From positions 97,804,519-97,868,518 of the forward strand of contig JBANSL010000002.1 of assembly GCA_037127255.1 (NCBI GenBank): 64,000 bases of DNA, in the 5' to 3' direction. Numbering within the stretch: position 1 is the stretch's first letter; each line of letters starts with the position of its first letter. The position numbers were made by a program, and so were the translations under genes. Source of the DNA: Persicaria tinctoria (Eukaryota > Streptophyta > Magnoliopsida > Caryophyllales > Polygonaceae). Positions 1-10,734 of this stretch are shown piece by piece. Below the pieces are notes generated by a model. That model was not told the origin of the DNA and did no database searches. It saw only the letters and a list, made by a program, of their open reading frames with translations.

Positions 1-102
1 TAGTAGAGGTGTTTTCAAGTAAAGGGTCACTTTGCACAAAGGTTGCTTTTGCTCTTATATTATAGGGATTGAATGATATATATATATATATAGCTAGCTT
101 AT

Positions 103-152
103 ATTAACAAATAATTTTTTTTTATAAAGAGCAATTACCAACTTTATATATA

Positions 153-242
<90 letters not shown>
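103..242. repeat. (TA)n and (GA)n microsatellite tract
   Basis: A long TA dinucleotide run (about 150-210) passes into a GA run (about 211-242). It borders the left inverted terminus of the element at 243-1396, and a second TA run (1397-1433) borders the right one. Reading frames over this stretch are only repeating Tyr/Ile or Ser/Leu codons and are not genes. Confidence 0.9.
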
Positions 243-247
<5 letters not shown>

Positions 248-1393
248 TTTCCAGTGAGGACACCTATTACGGTGAAACGAGGGGACAAACGTGAGCCATT
301 GGATGCATTGAAATCAAGGGTCTACAATTTAACAAAGTTAATGAAAAAAAAACAGTTTTCATTTTCTTAAAAAAAAAAAAGTTTTCATTTTCTTAAAAAA
401 AACGGTTATTATTTTCCTTTTTACATAGAGAGTACGGTTATAGGTTTTTTTTAAAAAAAATTACATTGTTTGTTAGCAAAATTTGAGGGTGATGCTATGA
501 GCTTTTAGAATTTGCACCAACTACTGGATTTTAATATAATTAAAAGTCGATTTGTGAATTTCGTTTCATATTGATCGAATGAAAAAGATATGAATATTTT
601 ATTCAAGCCCGAAGACTTATTTGCGAGCCAGGATGGGAGGTAAAAATCAGCAGCATCCGACGGAGGGCGAATGCGATGGCTGACTCGTTAGCCAACTGGT
701 CGTTATCTTTCACTGAACATGCTAGTTTGCCTAATTCCTTCAATTTAGACAGTACTGTACCCCCTCACGAGGGCTAACTTATTACATATTTATATATAAT
801 AAATAGGCAATAGCCTACCTTTTGGATCAAAAAGAAATGAATATTTAGAATGCAAAATGTGTATATTTAATTAATTAAATTTGAACACTTGTTTCTTTAA
901 AAATGAATAACAAAAAAAAAATCTTTTGATATTGAATGGGAAACATATGAATTTTTTATTTATTGAAGTGAATATTTAGAATACAAAATGTGAATATTTA
1001 ACCCGTTAAACTTGAACACTTATTCTTTTAAGAAAAAATAACAATAAAATAATTTTATTACATGCATAATTATGAATATATTTAGTTGGATATATGTGAA
1101 GAATTGTTATTTAAATTTGAATATTTAAGCTTTATCTATAAGAATGAAATATCGTATTAGATTGAAGCTTGTAACCAAAAAAAATGGGTAGTTATTGAAT
1201 TAAGGGAATACATCCATCGATTATTGAAAAAATTGGATGGAGGAGGAATAAAAGGCGGTTACTTTTTTTTTAGTTTTATTTCCTAATTAATTAAATAAGA
1301 ATTTTAGTTTAATAATAGCCATTGATATTTTTAAATCCAACGCACCATATTTGTCCCCTCGTTTCACCGTAAGAGGTGTCCTCATGGGAAAGT

Positions 1394-1396
<3 letters not shown>
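243..1396. mobile_element. Long-TIR element between (TA)n tracts, Micron-like
   Basis: The left end (about 245-310) and the reverse complement of the right end (about 1330-1394) match over roughly 60 bp, sharing the block GAGGACACC then ACGGTGAAACGAGGGGACAA. Both ends abut TA microsatellites, as known for Micron MITEs of rice; the family label is by analogy. The interior has no transposase. It holds a LINE fragment (600-828) and an imperfect direct repeat (about 839-913 and 969-1045). A similarly flanked but unrelated element lies at 31.9 kb. Confidence 0.7.
600..828 (+). mobile_element. 5'-truncated L1-type LINE 3' end
   Basis: A frame near 642-776 reads as the end of a LINE RNase H domain, with the characteristic A-N-A-M-A-D-S-L-A motif, and ends at TAA (774-776). 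The piece lies between two 18-bp copies of AAAAAGATATGAATATTT (582-599) and AAAAAGAAATGAATATTT (829-846), which differ at one base and read as a target-site duplication. Only the last 229 bp of the LINE were inserted. It is nested in the TIR element at 243-1396. Confidence 0.75.
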
Positions 1397-1433
<37 letters not shown>

Positions 1434-1439
<6 letters not shown>

Positions 1440-2222
1440 TAAGAAATATGCTTTTCAAGACCGTTGCTTATTTTGAAATTTTTACCAAATATATTTCCAT
1501 AAAAACGATTGAAATCTTAAAATTTTGAAAATAAATATATATATTGCTCTAAAAAAATTAAATATTTCCATATACAACTTACAAGTATTATTGTGATAAT
1601 TTTTTCAAAGTTACTAACCACAAAAATTGATTGAAATCTCAAATTTTCGAAAACATGCATATATTTTGCTCCAAAAATAATAAAACTTGATATGTTAAAA
1701 TATTATGACCTATGAATTTATTTAAAGACTATTTTTTTTCCCAATGCAATCACTAAATTTGAATATATATTTTTTCAAAGTGCTATAACAAATGAAGAAA
1801 GTATATGTTGAGTTGCATCAAAAGCAGGGCTTCTAATCCACTATACCTGAGATTTGAGACAGTAGAAGCAACCATGGCTAACATGGAAGCTACCCAGTTC
1901 AAGAGAGAGGCCAATGGCCGTATGGGAAAATTTTGCTTTGCAGCCATATACTTTTGATGGTGAAGACAGGATGAGGAATGCGTTATCAACAGCACTTCCA
2001 TATCCAAGCATTAAAAGAGGTTTAGAATTTAAGCATTTAATCATAAACACCGTAGCAATTCATTCAGGGGATACATTGCAGGAAAAAGTAGTAGAAAACG
2101 AGTGCACGTGATAAATGTCTCTATAGCTGATACCCAAGAGGGAAATGACATAACTACTGCCTTATGAACATTGCATAACCCCAACCAAACTATTGACAAT
2201 CCCAGGAACAACTGCAATCTGC
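1434..2222. other. Intergenic, 3' flank of SKP1-like gene
   Basis: AT-rich DNA downstream of the SKP1-like gene, which reads leftward. The last few hundred bases (about 1790-2222) are less AT-rich and probably hold its 3' UTR. Short frames here show no family signature and were not called. Confidence 0.5.
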
Positions 2223-3609
2223 TTACTCAAATGCCCACTGGTTTTCCCTCCGGACCTCCTCTTCTTCCTCGGGAGTGAAGTCGTTCTTGATATTGAATGT
2301 CTTGCGGATTTCCTCTGGAGTTTTCCCCTTGATCATGTCAGCAACGGTTTGGCAAGTCAGATCTAGAAGACCCTTGATGTTCAGATAGTTTGCCGCCTGA
2401 AAAGTATAGTCCAAACAGATCATCAGCTTCAGAAGTTACTGGAGAAAGCAAGCTTGCTTTATAATTCAAAAAAGAGTGTACAACATTATAGCAGAACAAA
2501 TCATTTCACTGACCACCATATAGTGAAATAAAAACTCTCATGCAAAGAACACCATGAATACCAAAAAAGCTAAAGAGATTATAATCAGATTAATATTTTC
2601 CAATGATCCCTCTACTCCAATACTCCATACGTATAAGACTTGAATATAAATTTCAAGAAAAACAACACTTCAAACCTACACTTTGCAATGATAAAATATA
2701 TCTTTGTCACATAATTAATGTTCAACCCTACAAGTCAACCAAACAACAATTTGACAATGCTACTTATTTGACTAGAAACACTGAAACGCAGATGATCAAG
2801 TTTACTAAAAAGACTATTCATGAATTGATCCTGCAACAATTATAATATGAACTAGCTTAAGCGTTGTTTCACTACTCCTATAGTCCTATGTGCAAGAACC
2901 AATTTTATACCATACAAAAATAGAGCAAGTTTACAAATGTCCCGTGTACATGAATTGATATATATATTTGGAACAAAGAAACAAAATTCTAACTCTGCTA
3001 AAGCTATATACACTGTATTTGATGCAATATCATCTGTTAACAGTGTATCAAAAAGAATCAATGGAACATAGGGATTCAACATTGCAACATTATCGAACAA
3101 AAAATCAACAGATCAGACAAAATTCGCATGCAGAACCGTCGAAATCAGAACCTTTTTACCCACGATCTTCAATTGCCCAAACCAATTGCCTAATTAGGCT
3201 CCAGATTATAACAAAGATTAACCATCAAGCAAAGGAATTTCTCAAAAACTGGAAACCCTAGAACACGAATCAAACATTCAAACCCAAATAACGGAAGGAG
3301 GAAGGAGAGGCTTACCAGGATGAGATCGAAGAGCGTGTTCTGATCAACCTTTACAAACTCGGCGTCGAATTCCTTGAGGTCATCCTCAACAGCGCGATCG
3401 TCGGACTTGGGAGTCTCAACGTGCTTCTTACAATACTCGATCACTTTGGAGAGGATCTTTCCGGTGACATTGGGAAGAGGGATGGCGTGCTCGGCGGAGA
3501 CGTCCTCCACCATGTGCTTAATCGTTTGCGATTCCAACGCAACAGGCTCGTCGACCTCGAAGGTCTCGCCGTCGCTGCTCTTCAGAATCACCTTACCGGA
3601 AGTCGACAT
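2223..3609 (-). CDS. SKP1: SKP1-like SCF ubiquitin-ligase adaptor
   Basis: Two coding exons on the minus strand, complement(join(2223..2396,3316..3609)), give 155 residues; the intron is 919 bp with GT-AG ends. SKP1 links F-box proteins to CUL1 in nuclear and cytosolic SCF E3 ligases. The N-terminal half (about 5-65) is the BTB/POZ-like fold that contacts cullin. The C-terminal part (about 85-155) is the F-box-binding Skp1 domain, with LFDLIL at 93-98, AANYL just after the intron and the classic end ENQWAFE. Length matches plant SKP1/ASK1 (about 155-160). The first ATG after the in-frame leader (3607-3609) gives the usual MSTSGK-type start. A TATAAATA lies at 3755-3762. Plants carry many ASK paralogues, so the exact orthologue is open. 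Confidence 0.96.
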
Positions 3610-3754
3610 CGTGGATGGAATTGAAAGGATTTCTACGAATTCGAAGAAGAGTGAAACCCTAAATCGAAAGAGGCGAAAAAAATAGAGAGAAGATAAGCAC
3701 AATCTCAAAGGAAGGAGTGATTGATAGCGTGAAAAAAGGGGACGTATTTTTCGT

Positions 3755-3762
3755 TATTTATA
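3755..3762 (-). promoter_or_regulatory. TATA box of SKP1-like gene
   Basis: TATAAATA on the minus strand, about 146 bp upstream of the start codon, at a spacing normal for a plant gene with a 5' UTR of about 110 bp. Assigned from position and sequence only. Confidence 0.5.
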
Positions 3763-4892
3763 ATAATGATAATGTAAGTTATAATGATAAATTGGAATTC
3801 TTGTCCTATTTTAATTATTTATCTTTTACTCCTTCATCAAAAAAAATATTTATCTTTTATCAAAAATTATTTTCATAAGGTTTATCTATTTAAAACTAGA
3901 ATACTAAGAGTTGAATAAATCTCTATCTTCTGGATATAATTTCGATATTTGTTTCTATTACATAAATAAATTTTTTTAACGCTTGCTTATTATTGTAATA
4001 ATGTAGTATAATAAATCTTCTATTATCAATCAATTTGTACCAATCAATTTGATTAGATATGATATATTTTTTGATAAAATTTGATTCTAACTCTATTTAA
4101 TCAATATATCTATATATGTATAAGATAAAATTAGACCTAATCTAATTAGATATGGATATATTTTTAAAAGATATTAGCTAAATTTAAATATTATAAAAGA
4201 TAATTTCCTATCTTGAAGTTATTGATAATTATAGATAAATTTTTAGATTTTGACATATATATAGTTTAGATTGTTAATGTTATTTCACAAACATTTACTT
4301 CTTTTCTCTTCTCTTTGTTAGTTGTTATGTCAGGTTGTTTGCTTCAATTTTTAAGTGGTATTGTTTTTTTAATTGTTATTAATAAAATTCATTTAAATTA
4401 AAAGAAAGAAATAATATATATATGTATGTGTGTGTGTATATTACAAGACTTTCATTTAATTTTATATTAATTATGAACGAAGAAGTATTGTAAGAAATTA
4501 ACTAATTAATTAATAAATGGGTTTTAGTATCAAATTTATTTAAATTGAAAATTCGTACACAGTGCGGGTACTAAACTACTTCCTCCAATCCAAAATACAT
4601 GTCGTTTACCTTTTTAACACGTATTTTAAGGAGTTAAAAACTATATGATAAATTCACTTCTTTTTTTACAATTTAATACTTATTACCAACAAATATTAAG
4701 TTGTAGAAAAATAATTTTAAAAAAGTCAAAATAATAAAAGAAAGCATAATACAATATTGGTGTGTATTATTACTCTAATAGTCTATCCAACTTTATAAGT
4801 TATGGAAAAACTATCAAATGGGATTATCAAATCCGACCCAAGTTTAAATTAGATGGCACTTCTTAAACTTTTATATTTTATTCATTGGCAAG
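3763..4892. other. AT-rich intergenic DNA
   Basis: No gene seen. One CTTCCTCCAATCCAAAATAC motif near 4580 resembles a degenerate end of the CTCCCTCCGT MITE family found complete at 4893-6582, but no partner end was found. Confidence 0.5.
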
Positions 4893-5018
4893 TACTCCCT
4901 CCGTTTCAGAATAAATGTCGCTTGACTATTTTCACGTTTGGTAATGATGTAAAAACTCTATAAAATATTATATTTTTAATCAATTTTTTTTCATAAATTG
5001 TTACATATTACTACTAAG

Positions 5019-5243
5019 TACTCCCCCAGTATCAAAATACTTGTTGTTTTAGTTTGGGCACGTTTTTTAAGAACGATAAAAACTATATAAAATATCAATG
5101 ATTTTATTAATTTACAAAAGTAATTTCATACTTAATATAATTATCTATAAAATTATGAAAAAATTAATATTTTATAGATTCTTTCGCTTCTTAAAAGGCG
5201 TGCCAAAATGTAAAAAGACAAGTATTTTGATACGGAGGTAGTA
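5019..5243. mobile_element. Small CTCCC-type MITE nested in larger MITE
   Basis: Begins TACTCCCCCAGTATCAAAAT and ends with the inverted form (ATTTTGATACGGAGGTAGTA). The arms around a TTTTAAGAA/TTCTTAAAA core pair with each other. At 225 bp it has no coding capacity. It lies within the host MITE 4893-6582. Confidence 0.75.
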
Positions 5244-5338
5244 TCAATTTATAAAAAAATTTTGATGAAAAATATAATATTTTATAGAGTTTTTACCTCC
5301 TTAAAAACGTGAAAAAAAAAAATCAAAAACGACTTTTA

Positions 5339-6554
5339 GGCAAAAATGCATAAAACCACCCATTGTTCATTGTTGTTTGCAAATAACCACCCCTTATTAA
5401 AAAATTGTCAAATAACCACCCATTAAATATAGGTTGTTTGCAACTAACCACCCATACCCCTTTTCTTGTTAACCCTCACTTAATTTAATATGAAAAGACA
5501 ATTATACCCCTATTCTTTAATGTTTCATTTTTAGTAAAAATACAATTATACTTCTCTTTGTTGCTTGATTTTTCAGCTATTACAATTAGACCTGTCAAAT
5601 GGGTCACTTCGGGTCCCGAGTAAAACGGGTTTCGAGTACATCCAGGTTGTCTCGAACCCATGTTTGGCCGAGTTTCGGGTCATTTTGGGTCAATTTTGGG
5701 TTTGTCAATTTTTTCTTTTTTAAATTAAAAAAATCATGATTTGATAATTTTGGATAATTTTAAAATTCTACAATTAAAGACGTTGTTTATAAATTATAGT
5801 GCTTGAAATTATATACTATATCTGATCTAAAATATTTTATTTTTATTATTTCTAATAATTTTTAATAAAATGTAATAATATATAAATATCAAAATTTTAA
5901 ATAATTTTTTTTAAAAATTTGACATTTTATATATTATTACATCTTATTAAAAACATTTGATTGTTATTAATTCACGTAATTTTTAATAAAATGTAATAAT
6001 ACATAAAAATATCAAAATTTTAAATTTTCTTAAAAAATAATTTCATGTCATTATTTTAATATTTTTTAGAACTTTTATCTTCTTAAAAAAATGTGTTGAA
6101 AAATAAAAAATCAAATACTATCGATCGGACGTAGTATTACACAATACAAATAAATATAAAAATTGCTTTGAAAATGAAAGATCAAGTGATTGCAATTATA
6201 AAATGTAATAAATTGGAATCTCCATAAAAAAAATTAATCATATATAATTATAAATCAACCGGGTAAATCGGGTCACCAAGTCGAAACCCAGATTACTCGG
6301 AAAATTTTCGGATTTTCGGGTATAATTGTCTTTTCATATTAAATTAAGTGAGGTTTAACAAGAAAATTAAAGGGGTATGGGTGGTTAGTTGTAAACAACA
6401 TATATTTAATGGGTGGTTATTTGATAATTTTTTTTAATAAAAGGTGGTTATTTGCAAATAAAAATGAATAGTGGGTGGTTATTTGACAATATTTTAATAA
6501 GGGGTGATTATTTGCAAACAACAATGAATAATGGTGGTTTTATGCATTTTCGCC
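5339..6554. mobile_element. Non-autonomous Mutator-like element (MULE)
   Basis: A 1,216-bp element with terminal inverted repeats of about 180 bp. The outermost bases are GGCAAAAATGCATAAAACCA on the left and GGCGAAAATGCATAAAACCA on the right when reversed. Both sides carry the same 9-bp duplication CGACTTTTA (5330-5338 and 6555-6563), the length typical of MULEs. The TIRs hold repeated AACCACCC units. Inside are GGGTC/CGGGT-rich pieces (about 5590-5700 and 6258-6320) facing each other, perhaps an older nested element. No transposase frame was seen. Confidence 0.9.
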
Positions 6555-6582
6555 CGACTTTTATTTTGAAACGGATGGAGTA

Positions 6583-7060
6583 TTTCATTAGATCATTATA
6601 ATATGATTTATTGGTTATTATATCTCATTCTTACCAATTAATGTAATAAGATTTGACATATATCACTTTTTTTATTAGGTAATTTTTTTGATAGGATAGC
6701 TCTAATCAAAATCATCTGTATGGACTAGGGTACAATGGTAACCGTACATATATAAATAATATAATGCTAACACGAGGTAGGATCTTAAGCAACCTTATCA
6801 ACCACTATTGAGATCAAACACTTCTAAAACTTATGTGGCACCATTTAACATATGCTGTAATACTAATTAATTTAGGAAGAAAAAACCTAGACCCGTGCCA
6901 TAAACTGATAAAGGAAATTTACTCAGCATTGCAAAACCCAACTGCTTTATCCTCTCTCCGTCTCTCTCAAAAACCTCTGCTTCAATTGCCAACCTTCTTG
7001 GAGAAAATCTGGGGGAGAGAGAGAGTGAGGAGACGCAGAAGAAAGCACCCTAAAATCAAA
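6583..7060. other. Intergenic, upstream of NicO-type gene
   Basis: Holds the promoter and 5' UTR of the gene that starts at 7061. A pyrimidine-rich CTCTCTCCGTCTCTC run (about 6950-6968) and a GAGAGAGAGTGAGGAG run (about 7016-7031) are usual for plant leaders. The open frame extends upstream of 7061 by chance. Confidence 0.45.
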
Positions 7061-9241
7061 ATGCAGAGGCTAATATACTCTTCGCAAATCCCATCGAAGC
7101 TCCACTCTAACCCCCACCCATGTGTTCCCCAATTGCCCAGTCGAACTGGTTCCTTCGTACCCGCTACAACACCCTCGCAATTCGGATTCGGGTCCGGGTC
7201 CATCCGATTCGGTCTGTCCAGTTCCCGTCTTCAGCGCCTGGAATCGAATTGCCTCGCCAACCCCAACGGCGGCCCTTCCACCAGTTCATTCTGTTTCTCG
7301 CCACTTATTGATCAAAATGAAGAAGTGCTGCCGCCCAAAGCTCGGGTTGTTGAGAAAAGCGAAAAGGCGGGTTGGAATCCGCTGAAGGTACGACCTTTCT
7401 GTTGCTCAATTTGTTACCCCATTTGTTTAATTTGATCCCGTTTCTCATCTCCAGGCGATTGAATGTCTATTAGGAAATGAAATGTCAACTAGGTCAATTA
7501 TAGATTTTGATCGGATTGTAGATTTGGACTTTCGTTCCTGTGGATCGGTTGATGTGACTAAAAAGGAGGAGACTTTAATATTCCATCGGATTTGATATGT
7601 CTTGTTCTTACTTCATTTGAGGGGTTGGGTTTTTGTTTTGAGGTGAGGTCATCTAAGAGTTCCCTATAGTTTAGATGGTTTGGTTTTATTGTCTTTCTAA
7701 TTGCTAAATCTGAGATTTCAATTCCTAGTAAGGGATTAGAATTGGGAATCCTAGTTATCAATTGATCTGGAAAGAGGGAGGAACAAAAATTGTTTTCTTT
7801 CATGGCTTGTGAGTTTAGTTTTTTATTCTTGCCTTTACAAATTGCTGTGATTAGTCTTTCTGAATTGGAAGGAAGATTCAGACTTTCAATCAGAGTTTTA
7901 GCTTATGTAGGGAATGTATGACTTATCTTGCTCATAAGGTCTAAGATAACTATTTGTTGCTCATAGGGTCTAAGGTAACTAATTGTCGACAAGGAGGCGG
8001 AATAATGTTAAATGTGTCCTTTGTTAATATGATGAAGTTTGTTACTGCCTTTCTTCTTTCCCTCTTATGTTATTGTCTTAAAGTTGGATGTTTTTTATTG
8101 TTCTTGTGTGCATTGTTACGATCATTTCACACTTGGTTGTTGGTATATGCCTTCTGGAGAATCTGTCGATGTTGATGTTGTTGTTGTTGTTCTTTTTCTT
8201 GTTATTATTCATGTTGCTATTTATTCAGATTGTTGGGATTCCTTTCACTATGTCATTACTTCTGTGTGAATCAAGATCCCCTCCATTAAAACGAATAGAA
8301 CGCAGTTACCACATTACTTTCCTCTTCTTTCTAATCCAGTGGCAATGGTTTGATGCTTGATTTAAAAAGCATCCGCAATGTCAGTCAGCACTTAAAATTT
8401 TAAATATTTTCCTTTTCAGGCATTCGCAACTGCAAAGATTATTCTACTTTCAGTTATCACCATAACTTTGATCCATCCAATCTTGCCAAATCCCGCTTTT
8501 GCTAGCTTCCCAGCAGCCGCCGCTGCTAAGACTGGTGGGTCTGTAGGAAACGGTTTACTTCGCACAGAAATATTAACCAGCGCTTGGACTGGATTCTTTG
8601 CTGGTTGCTTACACACATTGTCGGGGCCTGACCACCTTGCTGCCTTGGCCCCACTTTCTATAGGCCGGACCCGGATGGAGAGTGCTGCAGTGGGAGCCCT
8701 TTGGGGCTTTGGACATGAAGCTGGGCAGGTAATTTTTGGCTTGCTGTTTCTGCTACTTAAGGACCGCCTACATATCGAAGTGATCCAGACCTGGGGGACA
8801 AGAGTTGTCGGTTTGACACTACTTGTAATCGGTGCCATGGGGATCAAGGAAGCAATGGAAAGCCACCCGACTTTTGTTTCTCTAAAAAACGGTGAGCAAG
8901 ATCTGAGTGCCTATGAATCCAATGTGGGAAAGAAGAAGATAGGATTCGCCACCTTTGCGACAGGGATAGTTCACGGGCTTCAACCCGACGCCCTAATGAT
9001 GGTGCTGCCTGCACTGGCCTTGCCTTCTAGGGTGGCCGGTGCAGCCTTCTTGGGTATGTTCTTGATTGGGACCGTTGTCGCAATGGGTGGTTATACCGTG
9101 TTTATCGGATCGTGTAGCCAGGCTTTGAAGGACAGGATACCTAGGATAACCGAAAAGCTTACATGGGCGGCTTCCTTAATAGCCATAGGTCTTGGATTAG
9201 CCATTCTGATCAGTCAGTTTTTCGGATTCACTCTCTACTGA
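7061..9241 (+). CDS. Chloroplast-type NicO/UreH-like metal transporter
   Basis: Exons 7061..7387 and 8420..9241 (intron 1,032 bp, GT-AG, phase 0) encode 382 residues. The family (NicO/UreH/RcnA-like membrane carriers, annotated in Arabidopsis as high-affinity nickel-transport proteins At2g16800 and At4g35080) is thought to move Ni/Co or related cations; the plant substrate is unproven. The first ~110 residues are rich in Ser, Pro and Asn with few acids, as in a plastid transit peptide. A hydrophobic segment follows (about 113-130). The family motif is H174 xxxxx D180 H181 in HTLSGPDHLAAL. GFGHE (H208) follows, and a second half-repeat reads VHGLQPDA. About six to seven membrane spans are visible up to the end at FGFTLY. 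The first ATG of the exon (7061) was chosen. It is the right-hand neighbour of the RING gene in the syntenic block. Confidence 0.93.
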
Positions 9242-9772
9242 TCAACACAGCATCTTTGGTAGTCTTATTTTGCTATTGAATTGAACCATTTTGATTGAGA
9301 TTAGATTGGATTTTCTAGTGTAGTCTGTCTGTTGGATGGCAGGTTATTCATCATTTTGCTTGAAGAAGGCTGTAATCTTGCTTTTTCCAAATGCAAATTT
9401 TTTATGTTGTGATGTTGGAAAGGTGATGTGATTCCATTGTGTTATTGAATTTGAAGAGGAATCAATCAACACTTGTTGGTGGCAGGGCCAGTGTTCCAAA
9501 CTATTTTCTTTTCTTTTCATTATTTTAGATTAAGATGAAGACTTTTTGGTTATCAATCTTGTTTTTCAGTTTCTGTTTGGTTGGATCTTGTTTCTTTTCA
9601 AATGTTAGATGAAGCTTCAAATAGGTATATGATCATTTCATTGCTTCCAAAGAAAATGACTTCAACTAAATGCTGCAGATTTATATGGCAAAATGAGGCA
9701 TTATACTCTATGTGTTATTCGGATTTTGATTCGAACTCCCCGGCAGCGTGTATAGAGACCCTTGGATTGGAA

Positions 9773-10114
9773 TAGGGTTGTTATTCGAGTCGAACAAGCC
9801 GAGTTTGGCATGTTCAAGCTTGTTCATTTGTTAAACGAGCTCGAGCCGAGCCGAGCCTAATTTTTAAACAAGCTTCTGATTTTGTTCAAGCTCGGCTTGT
9901 TTAGGAAATAAACGAGCTAGAGCCGAGCTTTAAGTAGTTCTACTTGGTTATAACATGTTAACTTAAAGAAAATTTTTGAAATTTCGTACAATTCAAGGTT
10001 TATTCAAACGAGCTTAAAATTTTGTTCAAACTCGGCTTGTTTAAATAATTGAATGAGCTCAAGTCGAACTTTTTCGAGCCGATCCCGAGCTTTTCAGTTC
10101 ATACCACCGCCCTA
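9773..10114. mobile_element. hAT-type MITE with GAGCTCGAGCC repeats
   Basis: 342 bp, starting TAGGGTTGT and ending in the inverse ACCGCCCTA. It is flanked by GATTGGAA (9765-9772) and GATTGGAG (10115-10122), an 8-bp duplication with one mismatch, as expected for hAT transposons. The inside has repeated AACGAGCTCGAGCCGAGCC and its complement, a composition well known from short plant hAT elements. A related but eroded copy seems to lie near 35995-36265. Confidence 0.8.
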
Positions 10115-10589
10115 GATTGGAGGGTCATATATCCTCGGTCCGAACACACGAGTCTTAAAGAAGATCAAAAAGAAAATATTGTGGGTTGCAAATTTATTAT
10201 TAACACTAATAAATATCTGAATAACAGAAATTAATATTTGATCTGTCTATACAGTATAATTTATAACCAATCAACAAACTGCACTACTGCAGTGAACGAA
10301 ACTAATCAGCAAATCTGCTAAATTTGTATTCAGAGAGAAATTATGCATTCTGAATCGATTCTTGTAGCAATCTCTTTTATTAAGGCAAAAGTTCAAATCA
10401 ATAAAGGATTTGGGCCAATCTAAGCCCAATAAGAACCGACCCAGCAGGCCCATTGGATCCAAATATTAGTATAATCAACCTCATCTTGTTATCTTAACAA
10501 AATATGATTTCCTTGATTTTTTAGAGATAGAATATGTGTAAATCAACCTTATGCCAAGTTATCATTATCGGCTAAACTAGTAAAACTCA

Positions 10590-10734
10590 ACTTTGTCAAG
10601 CCTTACTAGCTTAACCAATAAGATGACATGTAGTGATCATTAGATCATGAGTTCGAATCCTCTCTATCTATATATTGTAAATTGTAATGGGCCTAGTATC
10701 TGCATACGGACACACAAAAAAAAAAAAAAAAAAG
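10590..10734 (+). mobile_element. tRNA-derived SINE-like copy
   Basis: Contains a good RNA polymerase III B box, GAGTTCGAATCC (10649-10660), about 50 bp after an A-box-like TAGCTTAACCAA, and ends in a run of about 18 A (10717-10733). This layout is that of a plant SINE. Exact ends and duplication were not resolved. Confidence 0.5.

Larger units (their letters stand above)
4893..6582. mobile_element. Stowaway-like MITE, interrupted by two insertions
   Basis: Starts TACTCCCTCCGTTTCAGAAT and ends with its near-complement (…GAAACGGATGGAGTA), the very common CTCCCTCCGT plant MITE type with TA at the ends. Its own sequence is 4893-5018, 5244-5329 and 6564-6582; the arms fold back on each other across the insertions. 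It was split first or second by the small MITE at 5019-5243 and the MULE at 5339-6554. Confidence 0.8.

Noticed and set aside
94..288. Open frames made of Tyr-Ile or Ser-Leu repeats
   Set aside because: Pure translation of TA and GA microsatellites; the same is true at 31684-31908 and 32167-32538.
6833..7060. Upstream extension of the NicO frame
   Set aside because: The frame is open by chance ahead of the ATG at 7061, and the residues do not resemble a transit peptide.
8416..8847. Long minus-strand frame
   Set aside because: Shadow of NicO exon 2, which has the family motifs on the plus strand.
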